Shown: positions 11,793-23,084 of the stretch, one piece after another | Layout of the letters: every line of letters begins with the position of its first letter | Position numbering within the stretch: the first letter of the stretch is position 1 | Assembly (NCBI GenBank): GCA_001792895.1 | Contig: MARA01000005.1 | Location: 1,984,001-2,048,000, forward strand | Direction: 5' to 3' | DNA: 64,000 bases | From: Lentinus brumalis | Taxonomy: Eukaryota > Basidiomycota > Agaricomycetes > Polyporales > Polyporaceae | Translations under genes and position numbers: made by a program | Notes under the pieces: model-generated | What the model was told of the DNA's origin: nothing | What the model saw: the letters and a program-made list of their open reading frames with translations, nothing else | Databases searched by the model: none

Positions 11793-12130
11793 GAGGCGAG
11801 AGCGAAACTGAAAGCGGAAGTAGAGACGCCCGCGCGAAAACAAAATCACAAATTCAAGTTGAACCTATCACGTGACAGGTTCAAATCCGAAGTTCAGATC
11901 AGTTGCCGAACTCCAAACTCGAAGTTCAATTTGGCACGTGAACGGTTCAAGTTCGGTTTGTGATTTCGGTTTCGCGCGGGCATCTCAACTTCCGCTTTCA
12001 GTTTCGGTTCCGCCTCTCGACTTCACGACTCCCCATCGCGACTTCGCCCTGTGCGACGCGGTCACTGTGCCCTCCGGCTGATCGACACCCCCGGAGCGCA
12101 CCACCGTTAACTCTGCAATGCTCACATTGC
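11793..12130. repeat. Foldback (long inverted-repeat) element, copy A, left arm cut by the LINE
   Basis: The + arm (11793-11877, with AAGCGGAAG...CCCGCGCGAAA) is matched by its reverse complement at about 11930-12020, and the - arm runs on to GGTTAACTC-type sequence near 12115. The centre (about 11880-11930) holds a GTTGCCGAACTCCAAACTC block. No protein is encoded. The LINE tail interrupts the + arm, so the LINE inserted into the foldback. Confidence 0.75.
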
Positions 12131-13312
12131 TCCCACAAGCAGGAGCTAGGCCTGCTACAAAGTACTTCAAGTTCAGTACTGTTCAGTGTCCGTCACCCAT
12201 GGCAGAGACTGTGACTCAAATGAGTCCGAAGGTGGACATCAAAGGGTTGGGAATAAACAAGAAGGTTCTGAGAATTAGTAGGACTCGAGGACGACAAGGT
12301 GCGGCTGAAGTACCATACACTGGCCGCCTACTGGCTATGAGAAGTACTGATACCCCCTCTATCAGCTCATTCTACTCCGAGATCAGAGGGTAAGTATATA
12401 TATAACTCGGTGACTCTTGAGTTCAAGGACTATCACATCATGCAGAGCTCGAAAGAGTACTTACATCACTGAGTGGCAACATCACTGAATCACTCCCGAC
12501 CCGCCCCTGATGCAACAAGAAACGGTAAGAGATTCGGAACAGAACAATATCCAAAGCACCTCGGCCAGGCGCAGTCCCGACGCTGGGCACGACATCGGCC
12601 ACAGGACCTCTGCTCCACCCCGACACCTCACGAGGACAAGCACGCCGCTTGCCTGTCTCAGTTCAAACCCAAAGCTCAACATAGGGCGGGCCACAGCGCT
12701 GAGACGGCCTGAGTTGAATGGATTTGTGGTCTATCTGATGGTGTACGGCTTCCTACTTATACGGAGACAGACTCGTGAATGAGCTGGTTCGAAGCATGCT
12801 ACCGCTTCTGCTGGTGCGTTTCATCAAGCACAAACAAGACCTTGAACTGATGCATCATCAGTTAGTATCTGGAACAGCGAGTCGCTGGCCCGGCGTAAGT
12901 AAACGGATCCCGGGATCTCCAAGTTGAGTTCACGCAGCTGCCCCTTTTACAGCTTTTCAGGCAAACTCTGTAGTAATAGTCATACAGACGTCCCCGGTTC
13001 CTGTAGAGAGGAGTCATACGCCTTTCAATGAATTCATACTACATAGTGCTACTAACGGCCCAGGCCTCTATATTCCCAGTTCCAAGTGCACTTGTCAGAG
13101 CTAGAGTTTGGGCCTCATTGCAGCACTTTGCCAGGTTCATGCCTCCTGCGACCGTAAGACCACACAGATACGCTGGAACTCCCTGTATCGCTTGACTATG
13201 GCTGAGTAAGCCGTATAGATACAGTCAGATTTGGACAAGAAGAAGTCCCAGCCTCTCGGGGGCCGGGACACTGCTGCCCGCCACGCGTGGTACATGCATA
13301 CTTACTTGAGTA
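12131..13312. other. Non-coding stretch between foldback copy A and a MITE
   Basis: Only short ORFs without recognisable motifs are present. There is a short AT dinucleotide run near 12395 (TATATATATAA) and several AGTACTT/GTAAGTA words. I see no gene; it is probably decayed repeat sequence. Confidence 0.5.
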
Positions 13313-13588
13313 CTGTACCATTTCGAATGGTTCGACCAGCCGTGTGACGCGTGACACGCGAATTTCGCCGGACATATTCGACCAACGGTCCGGTGACCGT
13401 GACATTTGGCCAAAATTCGACCACAAATTACCAAAATTAGGGCGCGCGACAGCGCGCCGCCCCCGGAAGACCCTAGCGCCCGGCTGGTGGTTTCGACCAG
13501 CCTCCTGGTGACGCGTGACAGGCGCCCAATTTTCGCCCAAATTGGGGCCTGTTATGCGTGACTGGTCGAACCATTCGAAATGGTACAG
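13313..13588. mobile_element. 276-bp MITE with perfect 27-bp terminal inverted repeats and TA target site
   Basis: Left repeat 13313-13339 starts CTGTACCATTTCGAATGG; right repeat 13562-13588 is its exact reverse complement over all 27 bases. TA dinucleotides flank both ends (13311-13312 and 13589-13590), the target duplication of Tc1/mariner-type elements. The interior has GTGACGCGTGAC repeats near both ends and no ORF with a transposase motif, so it depends on a transposase encoded elsewhere. Perfect ends suggest recent movement. Confidence 0.88.
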
Positions 13589-13784
13589 TATCCTCACCTT
13601 GTCTGCGTTGCGCATGAGTCAATACAGAGTCACCGCGCATTCATGATTCCAATGCGTGGAGACTTGCATCTGGTATCTTGAAGGGCTGGCAGACTGTGAC
13701 ATCATACAGATGAGAAGGCACTGAGTAAGTATGAAGTACGTCGACTATTCGAGTCTGAGTACTTGATTACCGCATTTGGGTGAG

Positions 13785-14045
13785 CTGCGAAGCGTTGCGA
13801 AATTAACGGTGGTGCGTTCCGAGGGCATCGATCAGCCGGAGGGCACAGTGACCGCGTCGCATAGGGCGAAGTCGCGATGGGGAGTCGTGAAGTCGAGAGG
13901 CGGAACCGAAACCGAAAGCGGAAGTTGAGACACCCGCGCGAAACCGAAATCACAAACTGAACTTGAACCGCTCACGTGCCAAATTGAACTTCGAGGATCA
14001 GTTCAGTTGCCGAACTCCAAACTCGAAGTCCAAACCCAGACCTGA
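13785..14045. repeat. Foldback element, copy B, one arm plus centre
   Basis: This stretch is a close reverse-complement match to 11930-12120 over roughly 200 bp (TTAACGGTGGTGCG...AAGCGGAAGTTGAGA...CACGTGCCAAATTGAA) and then contains the same central block (GTTGCCGAACTCCAAACTC) in direct orientation. The second arm is missing. It is half of the foldback unit seen whole in copy A. Confidence 0.72.
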
Positions 14046-14060
14046 AGTCGAGTCTTTTTG

Positions 14061-14100
14061 TCCGCTGGTGCCCCTCATAGTCCGCTGGCGCCCCTCATAC
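14061..14100 (+). repeat. 20-bp tandem duplication
   Basis: TCCGCTGGTGCCCCTCATAG is followed at once by a second unit differing at two positions. Short tandem duplication next to the truncated foldback end; no function evident. Confidence 0.75.
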
Positions 14101-14272
14101 CCGACCTAGTTTCTCACTGTAATCCGTCCTAATTTTGCAGGATAGTGCTGGAGTGTGTTTCAGAGGCATCCATAAGGTACCTTTCAAGATTGATGAATAG
14201 GGAGTGTCGAGAATTTGTGTTACATCAGGTTACATCCCTTCGATGATACGGGCGCCTACAAACGTGACACTG

Positions 14273-14536
14273 ATTTAAGTCGTAACTTTCCCACGTCAAT
14301 CCAGATAGATCCAGATGGATTTTTCATCCGGATGCACTTTCTATCTCGTTACAGAGAGTACTACGACTTTTTTTAATGGCTTCATACTGTGCTGGAGGAC
14401 TGTCTAGACTGCTCTGTGTGTCTATCTTGCCGCAACAATGAGTCCCAAGGTCAACCCAAGGTCACAAAGGTGGCCTCAAGATGGGCACTTACGGGCGCTT
14501 CATCCGGATGCGCGTGGGAAAATTGGGACTTAAATT
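14273..14536. repeat. Imperfect inverted repeat, possible MITE remnant
   Basis: ATTTAAGTCGTAACTTTCCCACG at the left is matched by an imperfect reverse complement (CGTGGGAAAATTGGGACTTAAAT) at the right. Palindromic CATCCGGATG words lie just inside both ends. About 264 bp, no ORF. Low-confidence element boundary; no target duplication was identified. Confidence 0.45.
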
Positions 14537-15661
14537 TTTTTTTTTAGTATGCCGCAGCCTTGTCTCCCCTAGGCAGCCCACGATACGACAAGTCGTATGG
14601 GGTCTGCTTCAAAACGCGTCGCTTTACCCTGTGGTTCCGTATCAGCGGACTTCGAAACCGGCAGAATGATCCGGTCATCCAAGAAAGGAGATCGCGTCCT
14701 AAAAGGGTAAGACTTCGCTACAAAAGGAAATCACTTCTGCTTTGGGTGCAATTTGAGCGCTTGTACGTGCTCGCTGTTCTCTGCACCCCCGGAGAGGCCA
14801 TTGCAGCTTTCAGCAAGCAAAGAACACATTTGAGAGCAGGAAAGTAAGCCTAATGGCAGAGGCACTTCGCGGTAGGAAGGCTCAGCCCATGAACAATCCC
14901 CTGTTGTGTTCTTCAGGCTGTACATGTGCTGCCCGCCGCGGGAGGGTAGAGCTCCAACATCCCTACTTACTAGGCCTTGTCATATCTCTCCGGAGTCCCC
15001 GGCAAATGTCATAGAGTTCTCAGAGTATTGCAAGGATATGCGTGTGTGTATGTAGTAGGCCGATGCAGTATGTCAGGGTCGCGGTAGGGACTCTGAGAAC
15101 ATCTTAGTTGCAGTCGTCGGTGTGAAGGTGGAGTCTGCGATCCTGTACAGCCAGAGCTCGTGCTCAGCGGTCGGCAAAACGTCCCTCTGGAGGTATATTG
15201 AGGGTTTCAGAGGGAAAAAATAGCAGTAGGTGGGTACAGCGTAGTGTAGGTATCAGACGAGGGTACCGATGCGGGCGCCAACGCGTCGACGCGTCGTGTG
15301 TATAGATCTTGACGCGTCGTCGGAGATCAAATTGCTGCTGACAAATTCTGATACGGCACCACTCGGTTTTTCTCGTCAAACACACGCAGACTAGCCGCAG
15401 CCCAGTGAGATTCTGAGAACCGCCCATTTTCCCCTGCGCTCCCATAAGTATGCTGAGCAGACACCCCTCGATGGGGCATGTTCACGGCATATGGGAGCAC
15501 ATGTTTTGCCGCGCAGCATCTCGCAGCATGTCGCCTTTCTGGCGCGATCTGCTGGAAACGGGTGCAAGATGGTCCCGTATGTTGCAGCACACCAGAGCAG
15601 ATAGCGACTCGACCACCTGTATTGTAGATAGCCGAATACATCCGATAGACACCCGGGCACA
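14537..15661. other. Gene-poor stretch, nothing recognised
   Basis: It contains a T run at 14527-14545 and scattered short ORFs with no family motif. The stretch near 15270-15325 is rich in GACGCGTC words. I see no supported gene or RNA. Confidence 0.5.
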
Positions 15662-15781
15662 CCCGCACCCTCGCCCGCTTGCCCGCCAGCCTGCTCGTCC
15701 GCTTGCTCGTCCGCTCGTCCGCTCGTCCACCCGTCCGCTTGCCCGCTTGTCCGTCCGTCCGCTTGCCCGCTTGCCCGCTAC
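15662..15781 (+). repeat. Imperfect tetranucleotide-type repeat (CCGC/CTTG/TCCG words)
   Basis: About 120 bp are built from TCCG, CTTG and CCCG words, for example GCTCGTCCGCTCGTCCGCTC. All three forward frames stay open through it, so Pro/Ala/Arg/Leu-rich ORFs here are a composition effect. Confidence 0.75.
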
Positions 15782-15916
15782 AACCCCCGGGTGCTACTCC
15801 CGAAGAAGTGGCGAATCCTCAGGCTCCGGACGTCACGGTTCCTTCTGTCGATGCGAGTCTCTTGTTTGGATTCCCATTCTGTGAATCTGTCCTGACCGAT
15901 CCTGCTGCCTCAGAGC

Positions 15917-16728
15917 GTGACGTCTTCGCGACGTGGGTACAACGGCCGCTCATCGGAATCGGTCATATTCATCGTCACCGATACTACGCATTCGATTCCG
16001 CAAATGTCGCAGTTGTCGACCACTAGAGGCTGCGTAGTTGTCTCACGCTTCGTATTCGAAGCACTGATCATGTTGGATCGTCCAGCTCGAGATCATTTGT
16101 CGATGCCAGCATCCGGTCTCAGGCGGGCGGTATCTGGTCAACATTCTCTCGTGGGCCTGCATCCACATACGACCGCGGTCGAGACGACGGGCATGTTGCA
16201 TCTACAACAGCGTCGTCTGCAGGATCCGACGGCCGACGGCGTCCGGAGTCCAGTGCCAACACTCACTCTGCAGCCTCACAGTCGATTCAGGACTGGGCAG
16301 CGCCGGGTGCCTCAGACTAGGTCGACAGCCGTTCGCTCGATGGCTAGCACGCCTACGCCCGCTCGGTCGTCGTTCCATTGCAGGTCGTGCATGCGAGACC
16401 CGTGTGTCGAGCCGGTGGCCACTATGTGTGGGCACATATTTTGCCACAGGTGTGCCCTACTGAGTGAGTATGCGTCCCAGTCACTGATGGTGAGCGGTCT
16501 CGCCGCGGTTGTAGCTGCATATTGCAAGAGATCGAGGCGAAGATGTGCTGTCCGGTTTGCCAGAAGACGTTCATGGTCAAGCTGCAGGTTGAGATCTTGG
16601 ATCTTGCTGGATCGCACCTTCTCGGAGTCGACTCGGGTGTATCCTTGTGCTTCATCTCATATCGTTCTTTTTGGCCTGTTCCTGCCTGCGACCGCGGTCT
16701 CCACAATCTTGAAGGTAATCAATCATAG
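15917..16728 (+). CDS. RING-finger protein (first of two paralogues), N terminus uncertain
   Basis: Two exons are supported, about 15917-16449 and 16515-16728, with a 65-bp GT-AG intron inside the RING. Splicing makes CRSC-x12-CGHIFCHSC-x10-CPVC, a full C3HC4 pattern, so it is probably a ubiquitin ligase of the RING type. The preceding 180 residues are low complexity and could include unseen introns. The intron sits at the same codon as in the paralogue at 16966-19032, where the RING also ends the protein. Here the frame runs about 38 residues past the region shared with that copy. No C2H2 fingers are seen upstream. Confidence 0.6.
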
Positions 16729-16965
16729 CTCTTACTACCATATGCGTCCCAGGTTCCCACCGACATGTGCTGCGGTAAGTAGTACCGCTGCTACCGCAGG
16801 ATCAATGCAAGAGTGACGTGTCCATGCATCCTGCACGCAGACACGCGGCATGCGAAGACGTCCTCAGCGCCCTATAACAAGCGATAGTCGGTAGGCATAC
16901 GTATGTCCTCAACTTCCAGTTTCACGCTCTGAGTCAACCTCACCAGTCGTTCAAGTTGTCCGCCT

Positions 16966-19032
16966 ATGCCTATCAAGGTTCGATGCGACCAATGCAAGCT
17001 AGGGTTGGCCGGAAAGAAGGCGGGGAATGAGCACGCCCGAGACACAGGCCATGTCTGGAAGCCCGGTTACTACTGCACGGTGTGTGGCGCTACGTGGTCG
17101 AAATGCAAGGAGAGCAAAGGACACATAGCGAGGTACCACCGAGAGCAAGGGGCGGCCGTGTCTGCTTCCGCCTTCGAGTCATCGAAGGATGATCCTACCA
17201 CTCCCATACCTCACCAAGTCAAGGATGAACAAGTTCTCGCTGTAGGTCACTGCTTTCTCTACATTGACCAATCAGTATCGTTATTCACGGTCATACTATA
17301 GCACGCCGATATACCACACCCGAGTCAAGCGAGCGTCGTGCCTAAAATCAGTCCGAACCCGGTGCGCTGCAATGAGTGCAAGCTCGTATGCGAGAACATC
17401 AGAACACTCCAGAAGCACGCGAAGGCGACTAGGCATACACACAAGCCAATGTACTTCTGTACCGTGTGCCTGGTCACGCTAAACAAACTACGGCATAAGA
17501 GAGATCATATCAGGACCACGGGGCACTACCCGCCGACGCCGGTCGGCTTGGCCAGTGCGACGCCGCTCGCGTCCCCTTCTTCCGTTAGTTCCTTTGGGTC
17601 CATTGTGAGTGTGTTGGCCTAGTCTTCGACTCGAACACCGGTCTGACACATTCACCCAACTGTTCTTACAGCGTACCGGACACCCTAAGGTGAGTGCACA
17701 TCCGCAACTTCAGCCCAGTCATCATCCATTAGTACCTCGCTTTGTGCATGCTGATTTACTTCCGGCCGGAAGCCACAGTCTCCCCTCTCTGGAGTTTCTG
17801 CGGCGGAGCCCGAGGTCAACCGCAATGTCAGTGGCTAGGTCAGACAGGATTCGCAGTACTAAATGCGCTGACGGATGCCTTACACAGGAGACGCGATGCG
17901 TCCTGTGCGATATTCGGTTTCCGAGCGCTGCGAAGTTAAATATTCACTACGAATGTTCTCTCATGCATCCACACTGCTATACGTGTGATTACGGCTTCGC
18001 TTCTGACGCATCCTTTGATGAGGTACGTGGCATGGACGAGTCAGTCAAGTCGTTGTCACGTTAACGTGCCTGTGCATGCAGCACATGGCTGTAGACCATC
18101 CCACGGACACTCGTCAGAACGGTGAAGAAGTTGCACATAATGTGGGGCCTGTCACGGTGCGGTGCCCGTTCTTCGTATCCTCCCGTTTGTTCTCATTCGC
18201 AACTCTGCAGGACAATTCCGAATCGAAGCACGATGTAGAGCGCGCCACGCGCGCAGTTCAGAATGAGGCTTGGACTACGGCGGAAGGCAGCAGAGTCATG
18301 CTCGACTCGGACTCCTGGGCCGCGTCGGAGGCTTGGACCACGGCGGAAGGCAGCAGCGTCGACATGATGCTCACGCTCCCGTATGCAGACTCGGACTCCT
18401 GGGCCGCGTCGGAGGCGTTCGCTGCAACACCGACAAAGCCCACCACCCTGGTCCCACCGGAGTCGCAGCCCAGGTACGTTACGCGCCGTGAACCTTCACT
18501 TCTCGGATCCCACTTGGCACCATCTTCCCCGCATGCACTGTCCTGCAGTCCGACGCCATCCGACGCCGTCTCGTCGCGTACACATGCCTCCTCCGAGACG
18601 ATCGCTTTGCAGCCCTTGCTCGACGAGCGCAGAGATAGAGTATCAGGGGAACCTGCTCGGCCGGATGCATGTTCACCCACAAGGTCTACCGCTGCCGCAG
18701 AGTCGAATGAATCCGCGCCGAATGCAACAGAGTGTTCGGTGGTTCCTCCCACCCTGCCGCCCGACCCCACCGCGCATAGGTCGGACGGGTCACCGAGGCA
18801 GCATCCAGTGTTATCTTACCACTGCAGGGCGTGTCTCAGGAACCCATGCATCGAGCCTGTCATAACCATCTGCGGGCATCTCTTCTGCCACAGGTACGCG
18901 TCGACCGTGCTCAATCGCGATAGGGCTTCTACTGATTCGCGCTGCAGATGCATTCTGGAGGAGATGATGTCGAGGATGGGCTGCCCGGTCTGCGGAAAGA
19001 CGTTCCTGATGAAGTTACACGTCGAGTTGTGA
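16966..19032 (+). CDS. C2H2 zinc fingers plus C-terminal RING protein (second paralogue)
   Basis: Exons 16966-17241, 17302-17604, 17672-18022, 18082-18893 and 18948-19032 join in phase; a further intron 18157-18210 (GTGCGG...GCAG) is possible. The first half has pairs of C2H2-like fingers: CDQC...HARDTGH, CTVC...HIARYH, CNEC...HAKATRH, CTVC...HIRTTGH, then CVLC...H and CYTC...HMAVDH. The middle is Ser/Thr/Pro-rich with an internal duplication (18264-18420). The last 45 residues form a C3HC4 RING (CRAC-x12-CGHLFCHRC-x10-CPVC) split by an intron. It may bind nucleic acid or protein through the fingers and act as an E3 ligase. I do not recognise a named orthologue. Confidence 0.72.
18264..18420 (+). 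repeat. Internal direct duplication in the C2H2-RING gene
   Basis: A unit encoding EAWTTAEGS...DSDSWAASEA occurs twice; the second copy holds an insert encoding SVDMMLTLPYA. Both stay in frame, so the duplication lengthens the linker between fingers and RING. Confidence 0.8.
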
Positions 19033-19497
19033 GAGGGAGCTGTCACATACTTGTCTTCTGCACTGCATATGCACCGTTACTCGGATGGCTGGAATAGCAA
19101 TGGCGTTGCAGGGCGACACACATCGTTTCGCCGTTGAACGTGCATTCCGGCCTGGTGATTTGCAGCTTGAACTTGTCCAAGCGTCCGAATGCCTCATTGT
19201 ATAAGAAAACTGATGTTTGCATCTATAAACGTCTGCCTAGGGGAGACAAATGTTTGCACAGCTTCCAGAGGGGCGTCGACGGCCTTGCCTGGAACGAAGA
19301 GGAAGATACTTATATGTAACAGGCAGATGAATGAGCTTCAAACCGCAAAATCATCGACAACATTAATTCAGTCCGGACTTCTAATATAATGGTGCACTCG
19401 TACATCCTCCGCTACTTCTCGACGCGATATGGTATTGTCCAACTCCAGACCCAGCTCCTAGCAGCTGTTTTCCCGAGGTCCGCCCGCTCCTGCCTTC
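19033..19497. other. Convergent intergenic stretch
   Basis: It lies between the stop of the C2H2-RING gene (+) and the stop of the DUF2408-type gene (-). Only short ORFs without motifs; presumably the two 3' UTRs. Confidence 0.5.
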
Positions 19498-22400
19498 CTA
19501 TTGTCCATCACCATCGCCCTCGCCATCATCCGACGACGAGGATGGGCTGTCAAACTCGTAGTCGTCGTCTATGTATTCATCATCGCCTCCCTCGTCCATG
19601 GATTCCTTGAGCTAGAGAGTGAACATCGATCAGCATGTGCGTCCCAGTCTACCAAGAACAACAAACCATCTCCAAGAGCTCGTGACATTCATTCAGATGT
19701 GCCATGACAATGCCCTGGCCTTCCGGGACAGTGCCGTCCACCCGGATGAACTTGCCATCCCGGCGCATGGAGTCTATTTGGTGAAGTGCCAGCTGATACT
19801 ATGGAGAAGTCAGGACGATCAACTATTCAACGCGCCGTTGTCACACGTACAGGATAGAGGTCGCGCGGGCTGAAGGGGCCACCATACTTCAACACCTCGT
19901 TCAGGCACTTCTTCACCGTCGAGAGCTTGTTCGCCTGCAGGACAATCAAATTAGCGACAGGAACACCAGTGCGTACGATTCACACGCACAATCGGCATCA
20001 GTTCCTCAGAAACAGGTTCGCTCGAGGACAGCAACCGGTATATCAAACCGTAACATCGGCGCAAGAGGTATAGCAAGACCTGCGAGGTTCTTTGAGCATC
20101 AAGTACGCAGAGACAGGCAGCCCAGCTCACGTATTGTCCCTGTGGTCGGTTGCCATCAGAGTCGACGAACTTCCCGTCCACCCGCATCTTGTCAATCTCC
20201 TGCAAACTCAGGCTGTAGTTCCAAAGGTCTGTCTCGCGGAGACTCCATCGATGGGTGAGGACCTGGCAGATTGAGCAGTGTCAGTGGGTTCAGCAGCCAG
20301 CACTGCGCAGCTACATACCAATTGCTCGAGTTCCTTCCGAATCTCGCTCAAGCGATCATAGATTGGCTTCAGAGACGACGCAACATTCTTCGACTCATCC
20401 TGCGCGCGGATCTCCTGCACGATCTCGAAGCATTCCTCGAGTAACGAAGAGCACACCGCTTGCGATGCGGGAACGGTCCCTCCCGGTCCCAAGAACTTGC
20501 CGTCTACCCGTTTGCTGTTGTGAAGATAATATGTAAATACTTTGCGGAGGTGAAGGTGGAACGGAGACTCAACGAGTCGATCTTGCGCAACTCCTCCTGA
20601 ATAGGCTTCAACTCGGCCTTCACGCGGATACCGTCCTTATCCCGAGTCTCCTTCGGGACATCATAAGGCTTGGGCGTGCTCTCGCGGGTCGGTGTTTTCG
20701 AGTTCGGGTCGCTACCGGGACCAGAGTCGTAGTCGGTGGCAGGCGCCTTGCCTTTGATGTCTTCCACCTTGTCGGCGTGCGCCTGGGCAAACGCAACTTC
20801 TCGGGCGGTCTCCTTGGCCGCGAGTGCGACAAGCTGCCGTCGAATGTTGACGAGGCGTTCATGTATTGGTATGAGCTCGGGTGACAGCACAGCAAGCGAA
20901 TCTTGAAGCTTGCGCAAGAGGTTGTCTACGAATGCGAAGGACAGTGTTAGCATCTGGACGTCGCAAAACTCAGCCGAGAGGATGGAGGACCTCGAAAGGG
21001 GTGACCTTCAGGAATATTACCGTGAATTTGTACAGTGATGTACAGTGATGATCACACTACGAGTGGATAGGAGTTCGAAAGGCAGCTGTGAGATCGGAAC
21101 TCCGTAGAAGCGTGGGACGTACGAATGACGAGGGACGTGATGGATAGGCGCGACTAAGAGACGGCCAGGGCCAGATTACTCACCGCATTCATTCAGCTGC
21201 CGCTCCAAAAGCTTGGTCATGGCCGGAGGATGCTTCCCGCTCTCCATGTCATGTTGCAGTATGTTTCTGTTTAGTACGAATCAATACACTACTCAAACAC
21301 GTAATGTTTAGGTGGGCTGCGCAGATTGTACCTCGACGGCGATCAGAGCGACCGACACGGACAATGAGGTGCCACACCATACACGGGGAGGGGGAAGGGG
21401 GAACTCGCGACGCACCGTAGCTCAGACAACCGTCGATGGAACGGAGCGAGGTCAGACTCGTTGTAAACGCCCGACTCGTCCATGTGGTCAAGAATTTGCT
21501 GTAAACAGACCATCAGCATGACGAGTCTGTCAAACCGCATACTAGGCTTCGGTGGACGGCATAATGCCGAGAGGAGACGGGGAAAGGTGATAGAAAATGA
21601 TATGTGCATGGCAGAAAAGCAGGGAAAAGCGATGACCGCCGTTCATCCCACCGCACACTGACATTTTATACGTGCAGGAACCTCAGCGGTCTGCCCTCCC
21701 CTGCGAGGACGCAGAAAAATTCGGCCCCTCGCCCGTACATCCGAGCGCGATGCCACGGAAGCTGAGGAAGAACGTCTGGCTCACTAGGCGACGAGCGTAA
21801 TCATGGACGCAATACTCTACCCAGCTGCAGATCGTCGATATATGGTAATCGCCTGTGGCCCGGAAAACATCCGTGTGGATGTGAAATCCGAGCTAAGTAC
21901 GCTCAGTGACGTGATTGGGCACGTCAAGGCTGAAAGCGAGAAGGTCTGGGGCAGTCCTCGCTCGCAATCATGGCGACCTTATCTCGTCCGAACGCGTCCA
22001 CCGGTAGCTCGGAGCGAGACAAGAAAGCCCGGGACAGAGGAAACTACCGTGCGGCTGCGCTCGAACCGTTCGGCAGCAGCATCGAAGGCGAACGGCGTGA
22101 GCGGTAAACCTTACGGCACTCAGCAAGATAGCGTATAACGATTGAGTGACTGGAACGGCAGGAGTCCGAGCATATCACGGCAGGCATACCCCCGCTTCAG
22201 ACGGGCGAAAACGCGAGAGATTTACGCCGCGCGAGATTACCTTTCGTCTCATTTGAGAGCACGACCGGCCAGAAAGTTTCCTTTCAGCCTAGAACCTGAC
22301 CGAAAGGCAACCTCGCGCAACAACATTTCGCCTAGTGGCATGCCTTCTGTCCCGTCCGAAACGCCTGCCGTGTATGCAGCGAGGAGAGCTCAGTACGCAT

Positions 22401-23084
22401 CTCACATGCTTCATGACTTTACAGCAGAACCCACGCAGGACCCACATCTGCACCGGCGTCCACCGTACTGACAACGCAGCTATTGTAGTCACGATGACTC
22501 ACCCTCATACTGGCAATCTGACTGTAGGTGGCAGGGCATTCGCGCGTCCTGCCGATGGTGAGGAAGAACAGGGAGAGGAGGTTGAAGACATCTGCGAGGG
22601 TCGTGTCGAGACGGTTGTTGTACGTGGTGTGATCGTCGCGGACTTCGTTCAGGCGAGTGACTGGAAGTATTGCGTGGTCGGGCCAGAATGCCGCGCGAGG
22701 TGAGGGTCATGAGGTGAGTGACAAGAGTGAATGCAGTAACGTCAGTGTTCCATCGTAATTTCCCTAGGGCTGAACTGCAGATTGGGTATGAGATGGCAAG
22801 ATCGACTGACCTTGCTTCACGATGGCCTGGTATAACTGATTCACGTCCGACGACTTGATGAATTCGCCTCTGTTCTTCTTGAGCGCAGTGAGACGGTTGC
22901 GGATGCTAGGGACGAAACGAGCGACATCAGAACAACCATGTTCAACGGAGAGCATGGCATGGATGGGGCGCACTTGATGACTGCCTCCAGGATAGGCAGC
23001 TCTAACCGATGCCGAAACATGAGGAGATCAGCTTCGACGAGTGACTAGCTCGTGCTCACCTTCCTGGGCCACCGGGGCGGACAT
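19498..23084 (-). CDS. Fungal DUF2408-type conserved protein, 523 residues, 13 exons
   Basis: Reading from the start: exons 23084-23060, 23001-22974, 22905-22811, 22660-22503, 21498-21416, 21266-21184, 20925-20574, 20514-20319, 20262-20131, 20079-19990, 19934-19851, 19798-19667, 19611-19498, with every phase consistent. The protein is mostly helical and has three copies of a motif ID(S/K)x(R)xDGKF followed by G..P.GQ (KRVDGKFLG, MRVDGKFVD, MRRDGKFIR), each ahead of a helical block such as LLRRCYGLIYRLL. This matches my memory of the fungal domain of unknown function DUF2408; its role is unknown. The C terminus is acidic. Twelve introns; eleven are 51-258 bp but intron 4 (21499-22502) is 1,004 bp and holds plus-strand ORFs. 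It shares a 317-bp divergent promoter with tropomyosin. Confidence 0.83.
21970..22471 (+). CDS. Possible nested antisense gene inside intron 4 of the DUF2408-type gene
   Basis: Two ORFs join in phase across a 58-bp GT-AG intron (exons 21970-22103 and 22162-22471), giving about 147 residues, strongly basic, with many Arg, Ser and Pro and the segment YAARDYLSSHLRARPARK. No domain is recognised and there is no signal peptide. It lies wholly within the one unusually long intron of the host gene, on the other strand. It could be a real nested gene, a fossil of an insertion, or a chance splice of open frames. Confidence 0.35.

Noticed and set aside
11793..14045. Foldback copies read as an LTR pair
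   Set aside because: The matching arms are in inverted orientation and have no Gag-Pol, primer site or polypurine tract between them.
15679..16026. Pro/Ala-rich ORF through the CCGC/CTTG tract
   Set aside because: All frames are open through this tract because of its composition; no link by splicing to the RING exon was convincing.
21803..22138. 111-codon plus ORF in the long intron taken alone
   Set aside because: The shorter ATG at 21970 in another frame splices in phase to the next ORF and gives a better model; the longer ORF has no support.
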